DNA of 64,000 bases from JAFNGF01 sp964567045 (GTDB lineage: Bacteria; Planctomycetota; Phycisphaerae; Sedimentisphaerales; Anaerobacaceae): assembly GCA_964567045.1 (NCBI GenBank), contig CAZMLE010000014.1, forward strand, positions 4,207 to 68,206. The letters are read 5' to 3'. Positions 34,811 through 42,448 of the stretch are shown here, piece after piece; positions within the stretch are counted from its first letter, which is position 1, and every line of letters begins with the position of its first letter. The notes beneath the pieces are model-generated. The model worked only from the letters and a program-made list of their open reading frames with translations, was not told the origin of the DNA and did not search any database. A program made the position numbers and the translations under genes.

Positions 34811-34860
34811 CGTCCCCGCTTTCGCGGGGATAGGCTTGCCCCTGCGCAGGCAGGGGGACG
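34811..34860. repeat. Family A palindromic repeat (intergenic copy)
   Basis: GTCCCCGCTTTCGCGGGGAT followed by AGGCTTGCCCCTGCGCAGGC and AGGGGGACG: two adjacent GC hairpins. Copies with the same layout lie inside genes at 52148-52190, 55250-55292 and 63349-63392. Confidence 0.85.
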
Positions 34861-34865
34861 AAATA

Positions 34866-35231
34866 ATGTTTACAATCAGTGTTGAAACGCACTTTCGAGC
34901 ATCGCATCAGCTGGCGCGGGCGGGCGGCTCAAAGGAACGTCCGCATCGCCATCAGTGGTCCGTCACCGCCCATGTCAGCTCAGAAACGCTCGACAACCGG
35001 GGAGTGGTAATGGACTTCCACCAGCTCAAGGCGATGGTTGACGATGTAGTAGCTGAGCTTGATAACACGGCGCTGGGCAAAATCGAGTATTTCAAAGGGA
35101 ACACCCCGTCGGCTGAAAACGTAGCCAAGTACATATATGAAAAACTTGAGCCGCGGCTGCCTAACGGCTTGAGACTATGCAGTATCAAGGTTGTTGAGGA
35201 GCCAGGCTGTTCCGCAAGGTTTTCCGCGTAA
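34866..35231 (+). CDS. 6-pyruvoyl-tetrahydropterin synthase/QueD-like protein lacking the catalytic Cys
   Basis: A 121-residue T-fold protein. Three zinc histidines are visible: His14 in FRASHQL and His27/His29 in PHRHQW. VVMDFHQLK and EYFKGNTPSAENVAKYIYEK follow the family pattern. QueD and PTPS enzymes carry a catalytic Cys about four residues before the HxH pair; here the segment GGSKERPH has no Cys, so normal 6-carboxytetrahydropterin synthase activity is doubtful. I start at ATG 34866, after the intergenic palindromic repeat, and not at an in-frame start within coaD that would read through the repeat. Confidence 0.8.
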   Translation: MFTISVETHFRASHQLARAGGSKERPHRHQWSVTAHVSSETLDNRGVVMDFHQLKAMVDDVVAELDNTALGKIEYFKGNTPSAENVAKYIYEKLEPRLPNGLRLCSIKVVEEPGCSARFSA

Positions 35232-35402
35232 AAACGCGAATCCAGTTGGATTTGTTCCAAATTTAACCCCGCAGGATCGGCACTTGATTGCACGGGTCTG
35301 AATCGTCTCGGCACAAAATGGGCACTGCTTTGTACGTAAGTCTGTAACTGTCATATCGTTATATATCGGAAACACCCTGACAGTTTCATCAGTCATTTGC
35401 AT
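35175..35402 (-). CDS. Small zinc-ribbon protein
   Basis: A 75-codon frame with KQCPFCAETIQTRAIKCRSC followed by GVKF, a double CxxC zinc ribbon of the kind often found at the ends of small bacterial membrane or nuclease proteins. It overlaps the end of the QueD-like gene by 57 bases in antisense. ATG at 35402 or 35396 are possible starts. The zinc ribbon is convincing, but the short flanks and overlap leave open that this is a fragment. Confidence 0.5.
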   Translation of the reverse strand: MQMTDETVRVFPIYNDMTVTDLRTKQCPFCAETIQTRAIKCRSCGVKFGTNPTGFAFLRGKPCGTAWLLNNLDTA

Positions 35403-35446
35403 GACCCAAATTCTGGAAAAAAATGTTGAAAATCTGTAAAATGTTC

Positions 35447-35475
35447 TTGACATAAAGTAATGTACACATTACATT
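35447..35475 (+). promoter_or_regulatory. Promoter of the membrane-protein/XRE operon
   Basis: TTGACA at 35447-35452 with TACATT at 35470-35475, 17 bases apart, about 60 bases before the first GTG start. The -10 is weak (4 of 6 consensus positions), consistent with a regulated promoter. Confidence 0.45.
35457..35472. promoter_or_regulatory. Putative operator GTAATGT-AC-ACATTAC
   Basis: A perfect 7-bp inverted repeat with a 2-base centre inside the promoter spacer. An XRE regulator encoded at the end of the same operon is the obvious candidate to bind it. Half-site-like strings (ACATTATGT, TTACATTT) follow downstream. Confidence 0.5.
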
Positions 35476-35532
35476 ATGTATAGTTTAGGTTACATTTACA
35501 GGTCATAACGATATTTTGGAAGGAGAAAAATC

Positions 35533-35964
35533 GTGAATAGAGCACAGAAAATAGCGTGGTTCAACCTGATCGTAGTTTCGCTCGCCTTAGGGTTGAGCAT
35601 GGCAGCATTTGGTATCGGGTACTTCATCTTCGGCGCACCTGCCCGCCAAGCGGCTGCCGGATTTGGATTCATAGGCATAATGGGTCTTCTGGGCCTGACC
35701 CCTTTTCTGTTCAGAAAGGACGAAGGCAAAGTACGGTTCGACGAACGGGACTTGGTGATTAATCGCAAAGCTGCTGTCGTCGCGTACTCAGTTTTCTGGG
35801 TGCTATTCGTCGCGGCAGCTATGGTTCCGTGGTTTATCAAAGGACCGCATGGGGTGATTACAGTCAATTATCTTCCGTGGATGGTATTTGGCGGGATGTT
35901 CGTTGTTATGCTCGTGCAGGCGATAGCAATATTGGAGCAGTACGGCTGGAGGGGTGAAAGATGA
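35533..35964 (+). CDS. Small four-helix membrane protein, paralog 1
   Basis: A 143-residue protein with four predicted membrane segments (about 10-37, 40-62, 78-100, 110-132). Between the second and third is the charged motif VRFDERDLVINRKA, also present in the next two genes as SDERDELIKKRA and HDERDKLIEKNA. The GTG start follows GGAAGGAG. The stop overlaps the next ATG as ATGA. I know no function; comparable DERD-containing membrane proteins in other bacteria are often encoded with a small XRE regulator, as here. Confidence 0.8.
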   Translation: MNRAQKIAWFNLIVVSLALGLSMAAFGIGYFIFGAPARQAAAGFGFIGIMGLLGLTPFLFRKDEGKVRFDERDLVINRKAAVVAYSVFWVLFVAAAMVPWFIKGPHGVITVNYLPWMVFGGMFVVMLVQAIAILEQYGWRGER

Positions 35965-36407
35965 ACAAGACACAGAAATCAGCTTGGTTTGGGGTGCTGT
36001 CGTATCTGCTGACTATTGCGATTGGTGTGTACATAGGTGTTCGAATCTTTCTTTTGAAAACGCTGCCAGAAGGTTTTCTTGGCAGGTGTTGCCCAATAAT
36101 TGCGGTTTACGGGCTTGTCGCACTTTCGATTGTTCTGATTAGAAGAAAGCAAAGCCGGCTTGAGCCCGATTCAGATGAGCGCGACGAACTGATCAAAAAA
36201 AGGGCAGCTCAGATAAGCCTCATTTCAGCCGGCCTGCTACTGGCTGCAGCTACCCTAATCCCAGCCTTGATATTGGGAGAGGCCGGCTCAATTCCCGTGT
36301 ATTTGCTGACACTTAGCAATCTTGGCGTATTCCTTACAGCTATGCTGATTTACTCCGTTGCGGTTTTGGTTCAATACGCCTGGACAAATGGAGGGGAAAA
36401 ATCATGA
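35961..36407 (+). CDS. Small four-helix membrane protein, paralog 2
   Basis: A 148-residue paralog of the preceding protein: MNKTQKSAWFGVLSYLL at the start, four hydrophobic segments, and the central SDERDELIKKRAAQISLI motif. Start and stop overlap the neighbouring genes by 4 bases on both sides, so the three paralogs are expected in fixed ratio. A heteromeric membrane complex would fit but is inference. Confidence 0.8.
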   Translation: MNKTQKSAWFGVLSYLLTIAIGVYIGVRIFLLKTLPEGFLGRCCPIIAVYGLVALSIVLIRRKQSRLEPDSDERDELIKKRAAQISLISAGLLLAAATLIPALILGEAGSIPVYLLTLSNLGVFLTAMLIYSVAVLVQYAWTNGGEKS

Positions 36408-36838
36408 ATAGAGCACAGAAAATATCCTTAACTTTGGTCATCACATTTTCGCTCGGTCTGTTTCTTGGAATTGCAGCAATCGTAATGCGACGTTTTGATG
36501 TGGGTGTTTGGAAAATCACCCTTGCTTTTGCAGTTGCTATTGCAGGCAGTGGGGGGATTATATCGCTCATTTTTTTCAGAAAGGATAAAGGCGCCATTAC
36601 ACACGACGAGCGAGACAAGCTGATTGAGAAAAATGCTCATTTAGCTGGCTTCGGCGCAGTGTATTTGTACGTCATTCTCGTCTCTTTCCTTCCGATTGGC
36701 ATCCTGGGCGAGGAAGCATCGATACCAGTGACATGGTGCCCGGGGCTGCTTATAGGGGCTGGATTCTGTCAGGCTTTTGCGCAATCCATGGCGATTTTGA
36801 TTCAATACGGCTGGGGAGGTGAACGTGGCAAACAGTGA
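36404..36838 (+). CDS. Small four-helix membrane protein, paralog 3
   Basis: A 144-residue third paralog beginning MNRAQKISLTLVITFSL, nearly the same opening as paralog 1 (MNRAQKIAWFNLIV). It has four hydrophobic segments and the HDERDKLIEKNAHLAGF motif. Its end overlaps the start region of the XRE regulator gene, giving a tightly coupled four-gene operon. Confidence 0.8.
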   Translation: MNRAQKISLTLVITFSLGLFLGIAAIVMRRFDVGVWKITLAFAVAIAGSGGIISLIFFRKDKGAITHDERDKLIEKNAHLAGFGAVYLYVILVSFLPIGILGEEASIPVTWCPGLLIGAGFCQAFAQSMAILIQYGWGGERGKQ

Positions 36839-37049
36839 GTTGAAGAATCAGATTCGTCGGCTGCGTTTTGAAAATGGTGAGATGACCCAGCAGCAGTTGG
36901 CCGAGCGCGTGGGCGTTACTCGCCAGACAATTATCGCTATTGAAGCCAGTAAGTACGCGCCTTCGCTGCCTTTGGCCTTTAGAATAGCTCGGACTTTCGC
37001 ATTGCCTATAGAACAGGTCTTTCAATACGAAGATACCCAGACAATGTAG
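36825..37049 (+). CDS. XRE-family small transcriptional regulator
   Basis: A 74-residue protein that is almost entirely a helix-turn-helix: IRRLRFENGEMTQQQLAERV then GVTRQTIIAIEASKYAPSLP. The recognition helix is around TRQTIIAIE. I choose GTG at 36825, preceded by GGGAGGTGAAC; a GTG two codons earlier is possible. It probably represses its own operon through the inverted repeat at 35457-35472. Small regulators of this type commonly control nearby membrane proteins. Confidence 0.9.
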   Translation: MANSELKNQIRRLRFENGEMTQQQLAERVGVTRQTIIAIEASKYAPSLPLAFRIARTFALPIEQVFQYEDTQTM

Positions 37050-37073
37050 GGTGGGGCTTGCCCCACCATTTTT
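37050..37073 (+). terminator. Hairpin terminator after the XRE gene
   Basis: GGTGGGGCTTGCCCCACC followed by ATTTTT, directly after the XRE stop codon. Confidence 0.7.
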
Positions 37074-37085
37074 GTTGGCTCTCAA

Positions 37086-37103
37086 GGTGGGCTTAAGCCC
37101 ACC
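37086..37103. repeat. GGTGGGCTTAAGCCCACC hairpin
   Basis: A second, related perfect hairpin 20 bases after the terminator, shortly before the end of the convergent glycosidase gene. It may serve as terminator for the minus strand and belongs to the GC-palindrome set of this window. Confidence 0.7.
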
Positions 37104-37115
37104 CTACCTTTCTAC

Positions 37116-38207
37116 CTATTTGAATTCCTGCAATAGCTCAAGCAGTTTTCGGTCGAGCTTATGGCCGCTGAATTCTTCGTATTGGACGTCTGCTCGGCCT
37201 GAATCAATGATGCCGAATGAGCCGCGAAAGTTCCATAGCGCAAGGCCGATGCCGTGCCCGGTCAGAATCTCCAGCACATCGCGCAGCCAGGCAAGGACCA
37301 CTTTGTGCGGCGTTTTGTTGAAGGTGCCGCCTTCGCCGCAGTGCACGCCCATGCCTTTTTTTGCAAGGTCAGCCCATTTCTGGTAGTGTTCTTCCAGGCG
37401 TTTGCGGTCCCAGCCGTTGCCCGGCCAGGCAGGCTCAGGATAATTCTTGCTATCGACCCAGGAGGCCTTGTAGTGACTGATAAACATCGGCTCGTACGCC
37501 CGGCAGCTCTGGGCGATTCGCAGGTCTGCTAATTCCGGCATAGGTTCGCGGGCCCAGCTTAGGCCGTCAGCGATGATGATCCGGTCGGGGCTCGCCTGAC
37601 GGATAGCAGCTACCGCCGCCCGCACTACCCGCTCGTGGTCGGCTCGGCTCATACGCTCGCCGATAGAGGGCGGCTCATTTATCAGGTTGAAGCTGAGTTT
37701 TTCCTTTGAGATGCCGCGATAACGTTTGGCCAGCATTTGCCAGTGGAAGCAGAACGCATCCAGGGCCTCTTTGTCTTTCCAGAGATTAAAGGGCTCAGTG
37801 AATTCTCTGTTGACTGAATAGCCAGGGCCGCGGTGAAAGTTGATATCGACGTGCAGTCCGTATTTGTTGCCAAGCTCTACCGCCCGGTCGAGCTTCTCCA
37901 ACATCGGCTCATTGAGTTTATAGTCATCGCCATCCTTTATCCACACGCGATAGCAGGTCGGCAGGCGAACGAAGTTAAAGCCCAGGTCACGTATCCAGCG
38001 GAAATCATCTTCGGCGAATTCGCCCTTACTTCGCATGGTGAACATATCCAGCAGATTGAAGCCCCGCCAGCGTGGGATCGCCGTTTGGGCGGCGGATTTG
38101 CTCAATTTTTCTTGTTTTTCCTTCGGTTCCTGGCCATACGCCGGCAGCGATGCTGCCGCCACGCTGCCCGCCGCCATTTTTAGAAAATCGCGTCGATTGT
38201 TTTTCAT
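37116..38207 (-). CDS. Glycoside hydrolase family 5 (cellulase-like), exported
   Basis: A 363-residue protein. The start MKNNRRDFLKMAAGSVAAAS is a twin-arginine-like leader (RRDFLK) ending near AYG, so export is expected. The catalytic barrel shows GFNFVRLPTCYRVW, NLINEPP with the acid/base Glu178, ISHY, and VHCGEGGTFN with the likely nucleophile Glu292. Clan A GH5 enzymes cleave beta-1,4 glucans or mannans; the subfamily is not clear. The gene is alone, convergent with the XRE operon. Confidence 0.87.
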   Translation of the reverse strand: MKNNRRDFLKMAAGSVAAASLPAYGQEPKEKQEKLSKSAAQTAIPRWRGFNLLDMFTMRSKGEFAEDDFRWIRDLGFNFVRLPTCYRVWIKDGDDYKLNEPMLEKLDRAVELGNKYGLHVDINFHRGPGYSVNREFTEPFNLWKDKEALDAFCFHWQMLAKRYRGISKEKLSFNLINEPPSIGERMSRADHERVVRAAVAAIRQASPDRIIIADGLSWAREPMPELADLRIAQSCRAYEPMFISHYKASWVDSKNYPEPAWPGNGWDRKRLEEHYQKWADLAKKGMGVHCGEGGTFNKTPHKVVLAWLRDVLEILTGHGIGLALWNFRGSFGIIDSGRADVQYEEFSGHKLDRKLLELLQEFK

Positions 38208-38303
38208 AAAGTCACCTCACTTGCCAAACCTGCTTAAATGAACGAAAATTGATTAGTGTGAGTTTCAGATAGTAAACAGGAAATGGAAAATATTCAATAG
38301 AAA

Positions 38304-39665
38304 ATGGCGCTGCCGGTGGTTGCTATAATTGGTCGGCCGAATGTCGGCAAAAGCAGTCTGCTTAATGCGCTGGCAGGGCAGATGATCAGCATTGTCGAGC
38401 CAACGCCAGGCGTAACCAGAGACCGCGTCAGCACCTTCATCGGAAGGAACGATCGATACTTCGAGCTTGTCGATACCGGCGGATACGGCATCGTGGACAA
38501 AGACCAGCTCAGCGAGCATATCCGGCAGCAAATCCTGCGGGCGATTGAATCGGCGAACCTCGCGATATTTATGGTCGATATCCGCGAAGGGCTGGTGCCG
38601 CTGGATAAGGAAACAGCGCAGCTTCTGCACAAACACGGCCTTGATGTTATCGGCGTCGCGAATAAAGCCGATACCGCCGCGATGTTTCCAGCGGCGGCGG
38701 AATTCTCCGAGCTTGGCTTCGGCGAATTTCTTTGCATATCGGCGAAAAACAACCTCAATAAAAATGTCCTGCTGGATAAAATCTTTGAGAAGCTTGCGGC
38801 TTTGGCGTCCGCCGGTGCTGCCCCGCCGCAGCCCGTGATGAAGATTGCGATAGTCGGCAAGCGAAACACCGGCAAAAGCACATTTTTGAATGCTATCGTA
38901 GGCTCGGAAAGGGTCATCGTCAGCGAAATACCGGGCACCACCAGAGACGCCATAGATGTGCAATTTGAAAAAGACGGCAAAACCTTCACCGTTATTGATA
39001 CGCCAGGCATCAGAAAAAAAAGCAAGCTCGCCGACAGCATCGAGTTTTATAGTTACGTCCGTGCAACTCGCGCTATCTGCCGGGCCGATGTCGTACTTTT
39101 GTTGATAGATGCCACTGAGCCGGTCTCGCAGGTTGACAAAAAATTGGGCAGCTTTATTGCACAGGAGTACAGAAGCTGTATCATTGTTGTCAACAAATGG
39201 GACCTGGCTAAGGGTTCCGCCGTTACGGGCGATTATGATGGCTATTTGACCAAGAGTCTTCCGGGTTTGAGCTTTGCTCCGATAGCGTTTACTACAGCGA
39301 CCGAGGCAAAGAATGTGCAGTCGGTTTTAGACCTGGCAACCGAAATTTTTAAGCAGGCGACGACCCGGATACCGACGGCCAAACTGAATCAAGCGTTTGA
39401 AGTGATAAAGGCTGAGCGGGCCAGCAAGCGTGGGACCGGCTGGGCAAAGATTTACTATGCCACGCAGATCACGACCAATCCGGTTACGATAGTTATGTTT
39501 GTAAATAATCCTGAGCTATTTGACGATAAATTCCGCCGATTCATTGTAGGCCGATTGCGTGACGTTCTGCCGATTCAAGAAGTGCCAATAAGACTGCTGG
39601 CCCGCCAACGCACGAGGGACGAGGGACGAGCGACGAAAGACGAGCGACGAGGGACGAGGATATGA
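38304..39665 (+). CDS. der: Ribosome biogenesis GTPase Der (EngA)
   Basis: A 453-residue tandem GTPase for 50S assembly. The first G domain has GRPNVGKSS (residues 8-16), PGVTRDR and DTGGYG; the second has GKRNTGKST, PGTTRDA, DTPG and NKWD. The C-terminal KH-like domain reaches PVRI/PIRLLARQRT, after which the last 20 residues (TRDEGRATKDERRGT) are translated from a 7-base tandem repeat and are not part of the normal fold. The stop overlaps the cstA start as ATGA. Confidence 0.95.
   Translation: MALPVVAIIGRPNVGKSSLLNALAGQMISIVEPTPGVTRDRVSTFIGRNDRYFELVDTGGYGIVDKDQLSEHIRQQILRAIESANLAIFMVDIREGLVPLDKETAQLLHKHGLDVIGVANKADTAAMFPAAAEFSELGFGEFLCISAKNNLNKNVLLDKIFEKLAALASAGAAPPQPVMKIAIVGKRNTGKSTFLNAIVGSERVIVSEIPGTTRDAIDVQFEKDGKTFTVIDTPGIRKKSKLADSIEFYSYVRATRAICRADVVLLLIDATEPVSQVDKKLGSFIAQEYRSCIIVVNKWDLAKGSAVTGDYDGYLTKSLPGLSFAPIAFTTATEAKNVQSVLDLATEIFKQATTRIPTAKLNQAFEVIKAERASKRGTGWAKIYYATQITTNPVTIVMFVNNPELFDDKFRRFIVGRLRDVLPIQEVPIRLLARQRTRDEGRATKDERRGTRI
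39612..39659. repeat. GACGAGG/GACGAGC tandem repeat at the der 3' end
   Basis: About seven imperfect copies of a 7-base unit (ACGAGGG, ACGAGCG, ACGAAAG). It extends Der by a charged tail. A related string occurs at 34783-34806 after coaD. Confidence 0.75.
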
Positions 39666-41350
39666 TTTGTCTGGTTGTGGTGACATCCATAGTGATATTC
39701 GCTGCGGCTTATCTGGTCTATGGGCGGTTCATAGCCCGACAGGTCGGTTTAGATGACAGCCGCACAACACCTGCCCACCAGCTTAAAGATGGGACTGATT
39801 TTGTCCCTGCTGGAGCGTCACTACTGCTTGGGCAGCATTTTTCAGCCATCGCGGCAGCCGGACCAATCGTCGGGCCTATCCTTGCCGGCATCTGGTTTGG
39901 CTGGTTGCCGGCGGCACTGTGGATTATCCTCGGTGCGATCTTCATCGGCGGCGTTCACGATATGCTCACTCTGATTGCATCGCTCAGACACAAAGCAGCC
40001 TCAATTGGCGAAATTGCCAAACAGTATATTCCAGCGGGGATGCACATTTTTTTTCTTATCTTTATCTGGCTGGCCCTATTGTATGTGATTATCGCTTTCA
40101 CTGATATTACCGCTCAAACCTTCCGAACTGTCTCACAGGGTACAGCATTTGGGCCGGCAGTCGCGGCATCCTCGGTACTGTATCTGGCCTTGGCGGTGGT
40201 TATGGGCGTGCTTCTACACCGGTTCAAACTCAATCTTTGGCTGTTGACAGTCATCTTCCTTCCGCTGGTTCTGTTGGCGGTGTGGGTTGGCCCGCGCCTG
40301 CCGGGGCCAATCCTTGCTCTTTTTGCAGATGTATCCGCCAAACAATGGGGCGTTTTTTTGCTTGTGTATTGTTTTGTGGCATCCGTTATTCCGGTCTGGT
40401 TGCTATTGCAGCCGCGGGGTTATCTGGGAGGCTGGTTACTCTATTTGACTATCATCGTTGGTCTGACAGGGTCTTTGTTCGGCGGCTTCAAAATCCAGTA
40501 TCCTGCATTGAACATATCGGGGCTGCACAGTCTAACCGGCGGCAAACTACTTTTTCCTTTCCTTTTCATAACCGTTGCATGTGGCGCCTGCTCTGGATTT
40601 CACGCTATCGTTTCTTCCGGCACAACCTCCAGGCAACTGAATAAAGAGTCCGACGCCCGTGTTATTGGCTATGGAGCCATGCTGCTGGAAGGGTTGGTTG
40701 CGATTCTGGCGCTGGCCACAGTTATGATGGTTGCGCCCGGCTCCGACCAGCTCAAAGCAGACCCCAATCTGATTTACGCCCACGGGCTGGCCAGGTATTT
40801 GGGCTTGCTGGGAATAGGCTTCAACGTAGCTTTTCCCTTTGCGCTGCTGGCCTTTTCCACATTTGTCTACGATACGCTCGATGTCTCCACGCGCCTTGCC
40901 CGCTATATCTTGCAGGAAATAATCGGCTGGCGAGGTCTGTTCGGTGGGTATTTGGCAGCGTTGGTGAGCCTGGCTGCCCCGCTGGTTTTTCTTCTGCTAA
41001 CAAAAGAAAAAGCCTATCTGGTCGCCTGGCCAATCTTTGGCACCAGCAACCAGATGCTCGCCAGCCTGACATTACTTGTTATATCTATCTGGCTTGTACG
41101 GTCCGGCAGAAGCGCTGTTTACACTATCTTGCCGATGATATTTATGCTGGTGACAACCGTAACGGCGCTGGTTCTTCAGATCAGGCCTTTTGCCCTGTCA
41201 TTTGCGGATATTCTCGCGGGTAAAGCCGTTGAACCGGAAGTTATAATCTCTGGGATTTGTGGCGTTATTCTGCTGATACTGGGTGGCTTATCAGTGCTTA
41301 TCGGAGCAATAACCCTGCTGGCAAAGCCGGGCAAAAGTACCCCGCAATAA
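39662..41350 (+). CDS. cstA: CstA family peptide/pyruvate transporter
   Basis: A 562-residue polytopic membrane protein of the carbon starvation CstA family. The N-terminal TPAHQLKDGTDFVPAGASLL and LLGQHFSAIAAAGPIVGPIL are diagnostic. A long hydrophobic chain with about 15 segments follows, including SGFHAIVSSGTTSRQLNKES and TLDVSTRLARYILQE. CstA proteins import peptides or pyruvate. This form is shorter than the E. coli protein of about 700 residues, which is usual for many other phyla. Translationally coupled to der. Confidence 0.92.
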   Translation: MICLVVVTSIVIFAAAYLVYGRFIARQVGLDDSRTTPAHQLKDGTDFVPAGASLLLGQHFSAIAAAGPIVGPILAGIWFGWLPAALWIILGAIFIGGVHDMLTLIASLRHKAASIGEIAKQYIPAGMHIFFLIFIWLALLYVIIAFTDITAQTFRTVSQGTAFGPAVAASSVLYLALAVVMGVLLHRFKLNLWLLTVIFLPLVLLAVWVGPRLPGPILALFADVSAKQWGVFLLVYCFVASVIPVWLLLQPRGYLGGWLLYLTIIVGLTGSLFGGFKIQYPALNISGLHSLTGGKLLFPFLFITVACGACSGFHAIVSSGTTSRQLNKESDARVIGYGAMLLEGLVAILALATVMMVAPGSDQLKADPNLIYAHGLARYLGLLGIGFNVAFPFALLAFSTFVYDTLDVSTRLARYILQEIIGWRGLFGGYLAALVSLAAPLVFLLLTKEKAYLVAWPIFGTSNQMLASLTLLVISIWLVRSGRSAVYTILPMIFMLVTTVTALVLQIRPFALSFADILAGKAVEPEVIISGICGVILLILGGLSVLIGAITLLAKPGKSTPQ

Positions 41351-41422
41351 ACCCGTCCTGAGCCCGGTCGAAGGATTGCGGGGCTAAACCTGTCTCGATC
41401 CCGGTCGAGAGATGCTTTGGCT
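41340..41422. repeat. Cluster of short palindromic repeats between cstA and cdaR
   Basis: CCCCGCAAT (41340-41348) pairs with ATTGCGGGG (41375-41383), enclosing a CPERSRG-type repeat GTCCTGAGCCCGGTCGAAGG (41355-41374); CTCGATCCCGGTCGAG follows. The structure may end both convergent transcripts. Confidence 0.65.
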
Positions 41423-42448
41423 TTATGGAGGCTCGGCAGAAATAGGGGTAAGCTTGAAGGTGACCTGAGCCGGCGGCTGCGGCGGTACGATCTCGCCGCT
41501 CTGAACAAAACGCCAGGGTAGGTTATAAACAACATCCCTTTTTTGCTCGCCCTGGACTTGTGCGTCACTGTCCAGGATGTGCAAGGTCATCTGGAATGGC
41601 TGCTGCTCATAAGCCTGTTTGGCCTCACGGGTAGCCCGGATGGTGAAAGAGCGTAATACCTCAGACAGGTTTCTCACCTCAACCTGAAATTTGCCCTGGA
41701 CGTTAAGAGTAAGTTCGATTCCGAGCCTGGCGCCGCCTATAGTTTGTTCGCTTAATACATCTTCGGCGGCGGGCATGGTAACTTTGACCTTTGTAGATAC
41801 GTCTCTCTGTTGGCCTCCAGGCAGCTCGACGTATGGCACTTTTGGGATAGCAGAAGCCCTTGCACGCTCAATTTCGCTGGATGTCAACCGAACTTTTGCT
41901 ATGGGTGTCTGGTCCTCCGGCACAAAAGCCTTCACCTCTGCCGGGTCAATGCTTGCCTCTTGTCGTAGAAGTCCGTTTTCGTCGAAGCATCGAACAGTCA
42001 GCAACTTTTGGGCCAGTTGATGGATACTAACAGTCAGGCTCGGCGGTTCGGCGGCCTCGACTGTGACGCCGAGGTCTTTTATCTGCTTGTTCTGTTTCAA
42101 CAGATTCAGCACGTCCAAACGATGCTCGCCCGGCTTAGTCATACCTTGGCCTTCGGGGTCCACAAAGAATTCGCCCTCGAGTTCACCTTTGTTTCGCATT
42201 TGCTCAACCTCGGCGATTTTGGATGCCGGGCCCCTAAGTTCAACATTGTACACCGCAGCAGATGAAGTCGGTGATCCGTGCTCGTCTTTGAAGGTTGCCA
42301 GAAGAGTCGGGTTGATGGACCCGGCTATCCTTATAGTAACGGTGGGAATGGAGAATTCTCTCTCCTGGGCCAAATCCGCCCAGACCCAAATTAAAGCCGT
42401 CAAGAATATGACAATTGCGATTTTGCCAAGTTTGATCTTTTTTGCCAC
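41423..42448 (-). CDS. cdaR: YbbR-domain protein, diadenylate cyclase regulator-like
   Basis: A 341-residue protein with a single N-terminal membrane anchor (LGKIAIVIFLTALIWVWADL) and an outside region made of YbbR-like repeats (VTIRIAGS, VYNVELRGPASKIAEVE, LTVRCFDENG, VPYVELPGGQQRD). CdaR-type proteins bind the cyclase CdaA and tune c-di-AMP production. The GTG start follows the cdaA stop directly (TAAGTG). The sequence lacks enzyme motifs. The symbol rests on gene order plus the YbbR domain. Confidence 0.8.
   Translation of the reverse strand: MAKKIKLGKIAIVIFLTALIWVWADLAQEREFSIPTVTIRIAGSINPTLLATFKDEHGSPTSSAAVYNVELRGPASKIAEVEQMRNKGELEGEFFVDPEGQGMTKPGEHRLDVLNLLKQNKQIKDLGVTVEAAEPPSLTVSIHQLAQKLLTVRCFDENGLLRQEASIDPAEVKAFVPEDQTPIAKVRLTSSEIERARASAIPKVPYVELPGGQQRDVSTKVKVTMPAAEDVLSEQTIGGARLGIELTLNVQGKFQVEVRNLSEVLRSFTIRATREAKQAYEQQPFQMTLHILDSDAQVQGEQKRDVVYNLPWRFVQSGEIVPPQPPAQVTFKLTPISAEPP

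Noticed and set aside
34779..34865. In-frame upstream extension of the QueD-like protein
   Set aside because: It would translate the intergenic palindromic repeat and overlap coaD; the family N-terminus fits the ATG at 34866.
34161..34907. In-frame upstream extension of the methyltransferase on the minus strand
   Set aside because: It runs antisense through coaD and its promoter; the protein-like sequence with the B3-like domain begins at the ATG at 34160.
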